Shown here piece after piece: positions 18,020 through 26,177 of a stretch of DNA of 39,078 bases. The stretch lies in contig JASLKT010000002.1 in the NCBI GenBank assembly GCA_030747395.1, positions 1-39,078 of the forward strand, given 5' to 3'. This DNA is from Candidatus Thalassarchaeaceae archaeon. GTDB taxonomy: Archaea; Thermoplasmatota; Poseidoniia; Poseidoniales; Thalassarchaeaceae. Position 1 is the stretch's first letter. The number at the start of each line of letters is the position of its first letter. Made by a program: the position numbers and the translations under genes. Below the pieces are notes generated by a model that was given only the letters and a program-made list of their open reading frames with translations, had not been told where the DNA came from and ran no database searches.

Positions 18020-19378
18020 ATGGCGCTCGAGGGGTTGAAGGCAGGCATCTTCGGGGCTTTGAGTCGCCTCAAGGGCAAGCGGAAACTCGATGAAGCAGAA
18101 ATGAAGGAGTTGTCTAAAAGTATCAGACGGGCTCTCCTTGAAGCTGATTTCAACGTTCGGCAATCAAAGGAAATTACTGCCCGATTAGAAGAAAGGATGG
18201 TCGAAGAGGAACCGCAACCAGGTGTTACTCTTCAAACACATGCGATGAATATCATCTACACAGAATTGGTCCGGTTGCTCGGCCCACCCAAGGAAATTCG
18301 GCCTCATAATCAAACCATTCTGATGGTTGGTCTTTACGGCCAAGGTAAAACAACTACAACAGCCAAACTTGCTGAATGGTGGCGTCGAAGGCACGGAATT
18401 AAGGTCGCAGTCATCGAAGCCGATGTGCAACGACCGGGCGCATATGCTCAATTACAGCAACTATTGGCTGATTCACCTGTCGAAGTTTATGGGGAACCCG
18501 AAAATTCGAATGCGGAGGAAATTGTCCGCAACGGATTGGCTAAAGTTGGAAATGCTGACGTTGTCATCGTCGATACGGCTGGTAGAGATCGTCTAGATGA
18601 TGAGTTGCAAGCGGAACTAGAGCGCATCCATAAGGTTGCCAATGCAACGGAACGATTCCTAGTCATTGATGCTCAAGTTGGTCAAGCTGCTGGCCCTGTT
18701 GCTGCGGGATTCCACGAACTCGTCGGTGTATCGGGTGTCATCGTTTCCAAGTTGGATGGAACTGCTCGTGGGGGTGGTGCTCTATCGGCTGTTGCCACAA
18801 CGGGTGCTCCTATCGTCTTCATTGGTGAGGGTGAGAAAGTTTCTGATTTGGAGAAATTCGAGTCTGACCGTTTCATCTCTCGCCTGTTGGGAATGGGTGA
18901 TATTCGTGGTCTCATCGACATTGCCCCCGGTGCGCTTGATCAAGAAGAAGCGATGCGTTTGACAGAACGAATGATGTCTGGCAGATTCACATTAAACGAC
19001 ATGTACAAGCAAATGGAAATGATGGCGAAAATTGGAACCATTGACAAAATTGTTTCTCACCTGCCGACCTCATTTTTCGGTGGTCTCGGCACCATGGACC
19101 GCAAACAGAAGGAAGAAATGCAAGGGAACTTAGAACGTTACAGAGTCATCATGGATTCGATGACAGAAGATGAAAAGAATGAGCCTCAGATATTGAAGGC
19201 TGATCGGATTCGCAGAATCGCCCGGGGTTCTGGTGTAAAGGAAAAGAATGTGCGTGAACTTCTCGCCCAATGGAATCGTTCACGTAAAATGATGAAGGGA
19301 ATCAAGGGCAATCGCAAACTGCGACGCCAGATGAAAGGCATGATGGGCGACATGGATGACATGGACATGCCGATGTGA
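18020..19378 (+). CDS. srp54: Signal recognition particle GTPase SRP54
   Basis: SRP54 binds SRP RNA and signal peptides and brings ribosomes to the Sec translocon with FtsY. The 452-residue product has the N domain (1 to about 90) and a G domain with P-loop GLYGQGKT (104-111), the DTAGR motif and SKLDGTARGGG. The C-terminal methionine-rich M domain runs from about 300 to 452 and ends in KGMMGDMDDMDMPM. Length is usual for archaea. The ATG follows a GGTGAG ribosome site at 18003-18008. trmY begins four bases after its stop, so the two are probably one transcript. No SRP RNA gene was found nearby. Confidence 0.96.
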   Translation: MALEGLKAGIFGALSRLKGKRKLDEAEMKELSKSIRRALLEADFNVRQSKEITARLEERMVEEEPQPGVTLQTHAMNIIYTELVRLLGPPKEIRPHNQTILMVGLYGQGKTTTTAKLAEWWRRRHGIKVAVIEADVQRPGAYAQLQQLLADSPVEVYGEPENSNAEEIVRNGLAKVGNADVVIVDTAGRDRLDDELQAELERIHKVANATERFLVIDAQVGQAAGPVAAGFHELVGVSGVIVSKLDGTARGGGALSAVATTGAPIVFIGEGEKVSDLEKFESDRFISRLLGMGDIRGLIDIAPGALDQEEAMRLTERMMSGRFTLNDMYKQMEMMAKIGTIDKIVSHLPTSFFGGLGTMDRKQKEEMQGNLERYRVIMDSMTEDEKNEPQILKADRIRRIARGSGVKEKNVRELLAQWNRSRKMMKGIKGNRKLRRQMKGMMGDMDDMDMPM

Positions 19379-19382
19379 GAAT

Positions 19383-19979
19383 ATGGGTCGCAGATTTGCT
19401 ATCATTGGTCACCGTGCACCGTCATCGGGCAAAATCAACCTAAACGATTTACCGGGGTCATCTGGAAGAATTGATGTTCTGGCCCGTGCAGTTAACACCG
19501 CTCTATTCCTATCGCATGGGATTCGAGATGATACAGATATCACCATGCATTTGATGGGTGGACCCGGCCCTGCTCGTCGAATTTGGTTCCAGGGTTCAAG
19601 ATTGAGAGGGGTATATCCTGACGAGCGTGCCATTGCAGGGCAAGTGGCCAAGGCGTTGAAGGAACCCGTTCCTGCGATTGGGCAGTTGGTTGAATTACAC
19701 CCTGGGTTGTGGCATTCGGGTGGAGGAATTGAACAAACCATCCTTGAGTGGGAGCGAGATGGTGTCCGTTTATTCACTCTCGATGCAGAGGGTGCCCCCT
19801 TTGACCCAGATATTCACGATGATGATGAAATTGGATTCATACTTTCAGATGATCTACCCTTTAGTGCATCTGAAATGGAATCGTTGGAAGCGATAGAGAA
19901 AGTATCCCTTGGACGCACATGGCTTCAGGGCAATGCCTGCATTTCAATCTTGCATCATGTCTTAGATTCTAATGATTAG
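19383..19979 (+). CDS. trmY: tRNA (pseudouridine-54 N1)-methyltransferase TrmY
   Basis: TrmY is a SPOUT methyltransferase that makes N1-methylpseudouridine at position 54 of archaeal tRNAs, in place of bacterial ribothymidine. The 198-residue protein has the family features: RFAIIGHRAP at the N-terminus, the HLMGGPGPARRIWFQGS stretch (56-72), YPDERAIAGQVAKAL (78-92) and HPGLWHSGGGIEQTI (106-120). The C-terminal SAM-binding knot region has LSDDLPFSASE and the late SLGRTWLQGNACISI. An upstream in-frame ATG at 19356 lies inside srp54 and is rejected in favour of 19383, which begins at the conserved N-terminus. The stop interlocks with that of surE. Confidence 0.92.
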   Translation: MGRRFAIIGHRAPSSGKINLNDLPGSSGRIDVLARAVNTALFLSHGIRDDTDITMHLMGGPGPARRIWFQGSRLRGVYPDERAIAGQVAKALKEPVPAIGQLVELHPGLWHSGGGIEQTILEWERDGVRLFTLDAEGAPFDPDIHDDDEIGFILSDDLPFSASEMESLEAIEKVSLGRTWLQGNACISILHHVLDSND

Positions 19980-20911
19980 CAAAGCCACGAAGGGTAACCA
20001 TCTGCATCTTCAGATAAGGATGCATGGAGTATCGAATCGGGGATGTTCAACGGATGGGTTTGTGGCCATGTGGCCAATGGTGAGATGACAACGTTTCCAG
20101 CCATCAAACTCGAGCAATCTGTTCGTGGAAGGGGTTCATCCTCAATGGATGCTGCTCCAACGATAAATCCAAGGTTATTTTCGCTACGTTTTGTCGCACC
20201 ATGATACCATCTGGCCCCGAGGGGAACAGTTTCAACTAAACCGCTCCACTCATGAGGTGTATTCAGATTGAGGATGATATCCCCACTTCTGAATGCCTCT
20301 CGAAGACGCTCATCCATCGGCATTTCTTCATCCCCCCACGGTTGATGTTTGCTACCACGAGTACGCATGAGGTTTGTGGGCTCCTCATTGGCGACCAGTA
20401 GAGCACGGTCGATGAGTTCAAGAATCGCTTCTGTAGCGATTGAAAAGTCCTCATGCAAGTAAGTCCCTAGACTCAAGGCGATCGCCGGCATACCATACAG
20501 AGCGGCTTCCCTCGCCGCTGAAACAGTGCCAGAATGGATGACATCGATGGAAATGTTGGGGCCAAAATTGATACCAGATATACACAACTGCGGACGAATC
20601 ATCTGAGCCCAAGATTCGAATCCTTGATCGATGGCGACAATTGTGCAGTCACAGGGGCTCCCATCCAAACTAAATATTCTGATGGGGGGGCCATTGGGGT
20701 CAAGATCCAGTGACAATATCAAGTCATTTCGATCAGTAAATCGAAGTTCTTTTTTGAGTGATAAACGCATGGCTGAAGCTGATTGTTGTTGTGCTGGAGC
20801 GAGTATTGCCAACGGGTGACCGCGGGCATGTAGAATCTGAATCAAGCGATGTAAACCTGCTGCATCAATACCATCGTCATTGGTCAGAAATAGTGGTTCT
20901 CGCCAGGCCAT
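19976..20911 (-). CDS. surE: 5'/3'-nucleotidase SurE
   Basis: SurE is a metal-dependent phosphatase acting on nucleoside monophosphates and related esters. The 311-residue protein has LTNDDGIDAAG with metal ligands Asp12 and Asp13, Ser44 in APAQQQSASA, and Asn115 in SGINFGPN. The SGTVSAAREA motif is at 127-136. It is somewhat longer than the usual 250-265 residues because of a C-terminal segment after about 200. The ATG has a GAGGGTG ribosome site overlapping the stop of the upstream EamA gene, which marks translational coupling. It is the last gene of an apparent OPT-EamA-surE operon. Confidence 0.93.
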   Translation of the reverse strand: MAWREPLFLTNDDGIDAAGLHRLIQILHARGHPLAILAPAQQQSASAMRLSLKKELRFTDRNDLILSLDLDPNGPPIRIFSLDGSPCDCTIVAIDQGFESWAQMIRPQLCISGINFGPNISIDVIHSGTVSAAREAALYGMPAIALSLGTYLHEDFSIATEAILELIDRALLVANEEPTNLMRTRGSKHQPWGDEEMPMDERLREAFRSGDIILNLNTPHEWSGLVETVPLGARWYHGATKRSENNLGFIVGAASIEDEPLPRTDCSSLMAGNVVISPLATWPQTHPLNIPDSILHASLSEDADGYPSWLC

Positions 20912-20920
20912 GATTCACCC

Positions 20921-21877
20921 TCAATTATCTGCGGTGTTTACGGGTTCATCAGTTAACCGATGATTGGTTCCGATAATGGCCAAAGCAGTTCCTAGAATCA
21001 TGAAGGGGCCACCGATCCAAGTCCACTGATTGGGTACGTCCTGCACACCTAGACTCCAACCTAGCAGACCTCCAAGAAGAGGTTCTAAGACGACACTGAC
21101 GGAGATGACCAGAGGGGGCAACCACTTGAGGCTTGCATTGATTCCCGTGTGACCCACTAATCCGGGCCCAAGCGCTAGATATGCCACGAGGAAAATCCAT
21201 GCTGCATCGGTCCAGCCAAAGATGGATGATTTCACAACAATTGTATCCATGTTCGCCCCTTCAGAAAATATGGCGTGGATTGTCAAGAATATGGCAGCGA
21301 TGAACGTGACGGGGAAGGCATAGAGGAACAAGGGCATCTGTCGTTCGCCTCTTAAAACACGTCCAGCGGCGAAATATCCAACAATCGCGATGGCGCCCAA
21401 AAATGCGGCTGCGTCCCCAATTAGGGTCACTGGCCCCGAACCCGCATCTTGTACAGCCAATATGGCGCCCATGACTCCGATGATAGCCCCCCATGTTTCC
21501 CAACGATGGGGCTTGATTCGAATGCAAATCATCGCAGTGACGATGATGAGGGGATGGGCGGTAACGAACAACAAACTGTGCGTTAAGGATGTGTGATCGA
21601 GTGACCACACCCAACTACCGAAGTGAATCCACAAGCATACGCCTGAGCCTAGAATAATCCATGCCACGGTCCGATTCCACTCAAATGAAGTGTTTCGAAC
21701 TTGCCAAATGAAAAATGGTAGCAACACAAGTGATGTAGCTTGGAGTCGCCAGGCCGCCTTCAGTAAGGGAGATACTTCAGACATCAGCATGAAAACTGCG
21801 CCGGCACTTGATACGGCCAAGACGGCTGTGCCAAGAATCAACCATGCATGGACCGGTGGTACCCGGGAATGTTCCAA
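20921..21877 (-). CDS. EamA/DMT-family permease
   Basis: The 318-residue protein has about ten hydrophobic helices in two homologous halves, as in the drug/metabolite transporter superfamily. The first EamA repeat starts with AWLILGTAVLAVSSAGAVF. The second starts with AAAFLGAIAIVGYFAAGRVL and ends near VVLEPLLGGLLGWSLG, a typical EamA end pattern (E-P plus glycine-rich helix). The substrate cannot be told from sequence. The start is TTG at 21877, supported by a GAGGTG site five bases upstream that overlaps the OPT stop codon. surE follows nine bases later. Confidence 0.88.
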   Translation of the reverse strand: MEHSRVPPVHAWLILGTAVLAVSSAGAVFMLMSEVSPLLKAAWRLQATSLVLLPFFIWQVRNTSFEWNRTVAWIILGSGVCLWIHFGSWVWSLDHTSLTHSLLFVTAHPLIIVTAMICIRIKPHRWETWGAIIGVMGAILAVQDAGSGPVTLIGDAAAFLGAIAIVGYFAAGRVLRGERQMPLFLYAFPVTFIAAIFLTIHAIFSEGANMDTIVVKSSIFGWTDAAWIFLVAYLALGPGLVGHTGINASLKWLPPLVISVSVVLEPLLGGLLGWSLGVQDVPNQWTWIGGPFMILGTALAIIGTNHRLTDEPVNTADN

Positions 21878-21886
21878 GTTGACACC

Positions 21887-24196
21887 TCACGACACGCTGG
21901 CCGATTGACCCATGATGCCAGCACGCTTGAACAGCCAATATAGGCCACCGAAGATGAGGACGTTGATGAGTATGAATCCAATCAATCGGGCAATCCAATA
22001 CGCACCGCCAAACATCGAGACCAAACCGGTCTCATCGATGACTGCGAGAATTGCAGACTCGACACCAAAGAATGCTTCCCCTGTCAATGCACCTGCAGCA
22101 ATCATGAATGTTGTCAGAAGAATCAATGCAGACCGACTTTCTGCTTTTGAACTTCCCTCTTGCTCCCGAATTTGTTCGACGACAGGTTCGAGACGATTGG
22201 CCTGCCACCAATCTCGACCGGCGCCACCAATCATCATTGGGAACGTGTATGGCGTGGGCAAATACATTCCCAATCCGAACGCAGTGCCCATGCCCGTCAC
22301 CCATTCAATGAATGCTCCAAGAAGGAATCCAATGAACAAGGTGGTCATGCTGCCCTGTCCTTCTGCCAGCATGACAGTGAAGCCGGCAAAGGCATTCGCT
22401 TGAGGAGCCAATAGTTCGATTTTCCCGTTGGCCAGTAAATCCGATAGGAAAATGGCCATCCCAGCACCCAAAATTGCCCCTGGGACGACACCCATGATGT
22501 TGCCCTTGGAGATGTGATAGGGCCGATTGCCAATGTAGAGGCTGTTCTTGTAGTCGGCAACGACGGTTCCAGACATTGAGATGGCACTACCGAAGACGGT
22601 TGTTCCAACCAATGCGATGAGGATCGCCTCTTCCTTGTTCAGACCGAAGAACTCCCCGAAGTTTAGGAAAAGGCCTAGGAGCATCAACAGGACGATGAAT
22701 GATGTCCCGGACACCGGTTCAATGCCAGTTTCACCCATCACGCGGACCGCAATGGCTCCTAACAGGAAGGTCGTTAGAATCAGTACTAGAGCGAAAACAA
22801 TGGCTGCCTGAACAGGGAATCCACCCATGAAGAAAATCAGAATCATTGCAAAGAATGAGAGTATCATGAACAGAGGGATGTGATGTAGGGGCCACTCATA
22901 CCATCCCTTGCCCTCAATGTACTCCTGGCCCTTCTCACCGCCAAAGGCCTTGGCGATATCGCCAAAGATTGACATGAATGTTGGGGCCATCTTCAACAGA
23001 CCCAAGATGCCACCACCCAGAATGGCGCCGATAGCGAGAGTACGAATGATACTCTTGTATGCCACCCATTGCACTGGCCCGCTCATTTCCTGTAATGGAG
23101 TGTAAACCGGTGCTCCAGACAGGGCATCGATTCCTGTGAATACGGGGACATTGAACATTACAGCCATTGGTATGAGGAAGAACCAGGCCACAAATGAACC
23201 GAGATTGACCAAGAAGGCGGTGCGCATTCGCATGAACCAACCGACAGCAAACAATGTGGGGCTCAGTTCGATTCCAAGAAAAGTGTAGGAGAATGGATTC
23301 GATGAATCGAACCATGTGATACCATTCGACACTGCGTGACCGTCTACCAATTCGCTGGGTTGATGAATCCATCGTTCCGAATATACTGAGGCGAGACCCC
23401 ATTCATCCCCGGATGCAGTCACAGCTATCTTGTCTGCAATGGTCAGGTGCTCTTTCCAAAACAATGGATAATCGATGATGAACATGAATCCCATGGTGAG
23501 AACGGTCCACAGGCCAACGGTCTGCAGACTCTCTTTCGCGGCGTCCGCTGCTCCTGAATTGACATCGGCAGCAATATCGAGCATCTTCAATGTCGCTTCG
23601 AATCCAGGCATGGGCAGGGGATCTTCGACCAGCCAAACCCTTCGGAAGATGATGAAGTACATCACGCCAAGGAAACCAGCGAACATACTCGCGACAATGC
23701 CAATGAATGCCAATTGGAACACGTCAATGCCAGACAGTAAGGGTGCACCATTCACATGATATCCAGTTTGAACTTCGGAAGATAACAAGAAAATCGCGGG
23801 GAAGGTGAAGATAAAACCAGTCGATGCGTGAGTTGCACCAGTCGTTGCGCTGGTTGAGATATTGACCTCAGACGGTGACCATTTCAAGGCCATGCCGAGA
23901 AGATAGGCAACATACCATGCGGCTGAAACAGCCAGGCCGATTTTCAACCCAATGTATGCTGTGACACCACTGAAAACTGAGCCGATGAGGATGCCGATCA
24001 TAATCTTACTAAGTGACCAATGGCTGACCTCAAATGATTCGTTGAGGTTCTTTTCCTCAAAATATTGTTCAAGTAAGCCGGTATTGAGGTTGTTGTACAT
24101 GTCCTCATCAAGCCAGGTAAGGCTACCGGACTCGATTGCCGCTAACCCTTTCGCGGTCACAGGCTGTCGGTATGCAGACTTGCGAACCCCTGACAC
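21887..24196 (-). CDS. OPT-family oligopeptide transporter
   Basis: The 769-residue polytopic protein matches the OPT superfamily of proton-coupled oligopeptide or metal-chelate importers. After a soluble N-terminus of about 60 residues come many hydrophobic helices. Marker segments include SGVTAYIGLKIGLAVSA, ISTSATTGATHASTGF and GETGIEPVSGTSFIVLL. A long extracytoplasmic stretch around residues 255-315 is present. The start is GTG at 24196 with a nearby GGAG site; a start nearer MYNNLN (residue 33) is possible but lacks a better site. EamA and surE follow with short gaps. Peptide uptake would fit with the giant surface protease encoded downstream at 30-37 kb. Confidence 0.92.
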   Translation of the reverse strand: MSGVRKSAYRQPVTAKGLAAIESGSLTWLDEDMYNNLNTGLLEQYFEEKNLNESFEVSHWSLSKIMIGILIGSVFSGVTAYIGLKIGLAVSAAWYVAYLLGMALKWSPSEVNISTSATTGATHASTGFIFTFPAIFLLSSEVQTGYHVNGAPLLSGIDVFQLAFIGIVASMFAGFLGVMYFIIFRRVWLVEDPLPMPGFEATLKMLDIAADVNSGAADAAKESLQTVGLWTVLTMGFMFIIDYPLFWKEHLTIADKIAVTASGDEWGLASVYSERWIHQPSELVDGHAVSNGITWFDSSNPFSYTFLGIELSPTLFAVGWFMRMRTAFLVNLGSFVAWFFLIPMAVMFNVPVFTGIDALSGAPVYTPLQEMSGPVQWVAYKSIIRTLAIGAILGGGILGLLKMAPTFMSIFGDIAKAFGGEKGQEYIEGKGWYEWPLHHIPLFMILSFFAMILIFFMGGFPVQAAIVFALVLILTTFLLGAIAVRVMGETGIEPVSGTSFIVLLMLLGLFLNFGEFFGLNKEEAILIALVGTTVFGSAISMSGTVVADYKNSLYIGNRPYHISKGNIMGVVPGAILGAGMAIFLSDLLANGKIELLAPQANAFAGFTVMLAEGQGSMTTLFIGFLLGAFIEWVTGMGTAFGLGMYLPTPYTFPMMIGGAGRDWWQANRLEPVVEQIREQEGSSKAESRSALILLTTFMIAAGALTGEAFFGVESAILAVIDETGLVSMFGGAYWIARLIGFILINVLIFGGLYWLFKRAGIMGQSASVS

Positions 24197-24205
24197 AGCG
24201 ACACC

Positions 24206-24220
24206 CGCTCCTACGGAGCG
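24206..24220. other. 6-bp hairpin with TAC loop upstream of OPT gene
   Basis: CGCTCC and GGAGCG pair around TAC, 10 bases before the GTG start of the OPT gene. On the minus strand the 3' part carries the purine-rich ribosome-site region, so the fold could affect translation. Confidence 0.6.
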
Positions 24221-24270
24221 TTCTGTGGGTGATGCGCAGGGGTCTTAGGTTTGTGGGGAAAACCAAGTGG

Positions 24271-24287
24271 TCAACCCTACGGGTTGA
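24271..24287. other. 7-bp hairpin with TAC loop spanning a stop codon
   Basis: TCAACCC and GGGTTGA pair around TAC. The TAG stop of the GNAT gene (24277-24279) lies in the loop and the last stem base. No T-run follows. Confidence 0.65.
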
Positions 24288-24783
24288 GATTACGAGATAG
24301 AGTGTAAGAAGAAATATCGTATCCAAGGCTTTGGTACAACCCTAATGCGGCATCGTTCAGTGCGTATACCGTCAATCTAACTTGGGTTGCTCCACGCATT
24401 TTGCACTCGTGTTCGCCCTGACGGACCAATGCTGTTGCGATTCCATTGCGTCGTGCATGGGGCTCAACCCAAACATCAGCAATCTCCCAAACCTGAGTCG
24501 GTGCATCGAGGATGAAGCCGTCTGGAGAATATGTGCAAATCCCTGCCAATTCACCCTCTAATCTCGCAATTAACATTCGGCCTTGCCGAATTCTTGACTC
24601 GAGAAATCTCTGAACTCGATCAATGTTCATTTGACTTTTCAATTCTACAACAGAACCTCTGAAATCAAGTCCCTGTTGATCGTGGAGTAGTCTCCACCAA
24701 GCGGATTCAATGGCAGAATAGTCATCGAATACAGCCACTGACACAGTGAGTGGTTCGGAGGTTGTAACCAGAGTATCACCCAT
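24277..24783 (-). CDS. GNAT-family N-acetyltransferase
   Basis: The roughly 168-residue protein is a GNAT acetyltransferase. The acetyl-CoA pyrophosphate loop RRNGIA follows VWVEPHA, and the family end pattern LNDAALGLYQSLGY is near the C-terminus. The acceptor is unknown; RimI-like protein acetylation and small-molecule acetylation are both possible. The ATG at 24783 lies 8 bases after the aIF5A stop. A TTG at 24795 would overlap that stop by 4 bases and add four residues. Either way the gene is translationally linked to aIF5A. The stop codon sits inside a hairpin. Confidence 0.88.
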   Translation of the reverse strand: MGDTLVTTSEPLTVSVAVFDDYSAIESAWWRLLHDQQGLDFRGSVVELKSQMNIDRVQRFLESRIRQGRMLIARLEGELAGICTYSPDGFILDAPTQVWEIADVWVEPHARRNGIATALVRQGEHECKMRGATQVRLTVYALNDAALGLYQSLGYDISSYTLSRNLNP

Positions 24784-24791
24784 CGGTGCAA

Positions 24792-25178
24792 TCAATGATC
24801 ACGGATAATCTTGTAGCGCCCCATGGCTTCCATCCAGAGGATTTCCGAACCACCTTCGAGAGTCATTCCCTCCTCTAGTGGGAGAATCAGAGTCTCGTAG
24901 GTTTTGTTGTCCATGGCATGAACTTCAGCACCATCGATATGGGTGATAATGGCTGATCCTTTTTCGATCAGTGGTACACTAATGGTGTCAGTAACAGGTG
25001 CTACGTGGCTTTTCTTTTGCCCAGTGAAAATATCTTCAAGCTCGATTCGGGCTTTGGCTGCACCGTGTTTTCCAGGCTTGCGTTTCGTCATGCTGAGGAT
25101 TTTGTATGCACTTTCTTCAAGCGCGACATAGCGACCCACTTTGATTGTTCGAACTTCTACACGTGTGGTGCCGGGCAT
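24792..25178 (-). CDS. eif5A: Translation factor aIF5A
   Basis: aIF5A (EF-P homologue) helps ribosomes at difficult peptide bonds and needs hypusine or deoxyhypusine on one lysine. The 128-residue product has the loop KPGKHGAAK, with Lys37 the expected modification site, in the N-terminal SH3-like domain. An OB-fold C-terminal domain follows. The ATG at 25178 is chosen over TTG at 25187, which adds only three residues. The 104-base region upstream contains TAGAATC repeats and no other gene. Deoxyhypusine synthase is not in the window. Confidence 0.95.
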   Translation of the reverse strand: MPGTTRVEVRTIKVGRYVALEESAYKILSMTKRKPGKHGAAKARIELEDIFTGQKKSHVAPVTDTISVPLIEKGSAIITHIDGAEVHAMDNKTYETLILPLEEGMTLEGGSEILWMEAMGRYKIIRDH

Positions 25179-25250
25179 GGGTATCAAACCGATTCCATCG
25201 GTCCCGACTTATCAGGGTTCGGTAGTTTGAATCAGAATACGTGGACAAGT

Positions 25251-25299
25251 TAGAATCTTTACACGGATTCAGTTACGTAGAATCAATACTTGTAGAATC
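25251..25299. repeat. Three direct TAGAATC repeats between aIF5A and the dehydrogenase
   Basis: TAGAATC occurs at 25251-25257, 25278-25284 and 25293-25299, and an inverted GATTC at 25266-25270. A further TGAATC lies at 25228. They lie upstream of aIF5A and extend into the last codons of the dehydrogenase gene. Function unknown. Confidence 0.5.
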
Positions 25300-26131
25300 C
25301 TTCACCTGATTTACGGCCCAACTTTCCTTCTTCAACCATTTCAATTAGCAATTTCGCTGGTGCATATTTGTCATCACCTAGACCCTGGTGGAGAACATTC
25401 ATGATGTGGAGAACTGTGTCATTTCCGATCAAATCTGCAAGAGCCAACGGACCGATTGGGTGATTCATACCCAGTTTCATGATTCCATCAATCGCATCTG
25501 GCTCAGCCACGCCATCCTGCAGGGTCAGGATGGCTTCATTGATCATCGGGCAAAGAATTCGATTGGAAACAAAACCCGGTGAATCATTGCAGCATAGCGC
25601 AGTTTTTCCCATTTTTTCACTGGCTTCAATAACAGCATTAGTAACGGCTTCTTCGGTGTCAGAGCCGTTAATAATCTCAACCAATTTCATAATGGGAACT
25701 GGATTCATGAAGTGCATACCGATGACTTTGTTTGGCCGTGTTGTTGAAGCTGCGATATCATTGATACTGATGCTGCTCGTATTGCTCGCGAGAATCGCGC
25801 TTGGCTTACAAATTGCATCCAGTTCAGCAAAGGTTGAGAATTTAAGTTCTGGAATTTCAGGGATCGCTTCGACAACAAGATCGGCATCTGCTGCAGAACT
25901 ACGTTCGATCGAAGATGAAATACGCGAAAGTGCAGCGTCTGCATCAATCTGAGTCATGCGCTCTTTAGCAACTAGTTTTGCTAGAGATTTCGAAATTGTC
26001 GCCATCCCATTGTCGACAAAATCCTGTTTGATATCGATCATTGTGACATTGTATCCGGCACATGCGGCGACTTGCGTGATACCATTCCCCATCTGCCCTG
26101 CACCCAGAACAGCAATTCTCTCTATACTCAT
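25283..26131 (-). CDS. 3-hydroxyacyl-CoA (3-hydroxybutyryl-CoA) dehydrogenase
   Basis: This NAD-dependent enzyme oxidises (S)-3-hydroxyacyl-CoA to 3-ketoacyl-CoA in beta-oxidation, or runs in reverse in butyrate-type pathways. The 282-residue protein has the nucleotide loop GAGQMGNG (10-17) and the catalytic pair His140 and Glu152 in HFMNPVPIMKLVEI. Ser119 (NTSSIS) and Asn190 (PGFVSNR) match the family active site. It ends GRKSGEGFYKY, as usual for single-domain members. It lacks the hydratase half of FadB-type fusions. With the acyl-CoA dehydrogenase at 37.7-38.9 kb it indicates acyl-CoA oxidation. The ATG is preceded by a 12-bp palindrome. Confidence 0.95.
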   Translation of the reverse strand: MSIERIAVLGAGQMGNGITQVAACAGYNVTMIDIKQDFVDNGMATISKSLAKLVAKERMTQIDADAALSRISSSIERSSAADADLVVEAIPEIPELKFSTFAELDAICKPSAILASNTSSISINDIAASTTRPNKVIGMHFMNPVPIMKLVEIINGSDTEEAVTNAVIEASEKMGKTALCCNDSPGFVSNRILCPMINEAILTLQDGVAEPDAIDGIMKLGMNHPIGPLALADLIGNDTVLHIMNVLHQGLGDDKYAPAKLLIEMVEEGKLGRKSGEGFYKY

Positions 26132-26134
26132 GCT

Positions 26135-26146
26135 TGACTCGAGTCA
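26135..26146. promoter_or_regulatory. Perfect 12-bp palindrome just before the dehydrogenase start
   Basis: TGACTCGAGTCA ends three bases upstream of the start codon (26129-26131). The half site TGACTC recurs at 26174-26179. It covers the place of a ribosome site and could be an operator or a small hairpin. Confidence 0.4.
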
Positions 26147-26159
26147 GACGCAATTGATT

Positions 26160-26172
26160 ACCCCTTCGGGGT
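26160..26172. other. 5-bp hairpin with TTC loop after the TSP3-protein stop
   Basis: ACCCC and GGGGT pair around TTC, five bases beyond the stop codon (26178-26180) of the TSP3 protein gene. Confidence 0.6.
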
Positions 26173-26177
26173 GTGAC

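Noticed and set aside
21912-22403. Plus-strand open frame of about 163 codons inside the OPT gene
   Set aside because: It is antisense to a transporter with clear family motifs, and its product is rich in Pro, Met and Asn as expected for a shadow frame.
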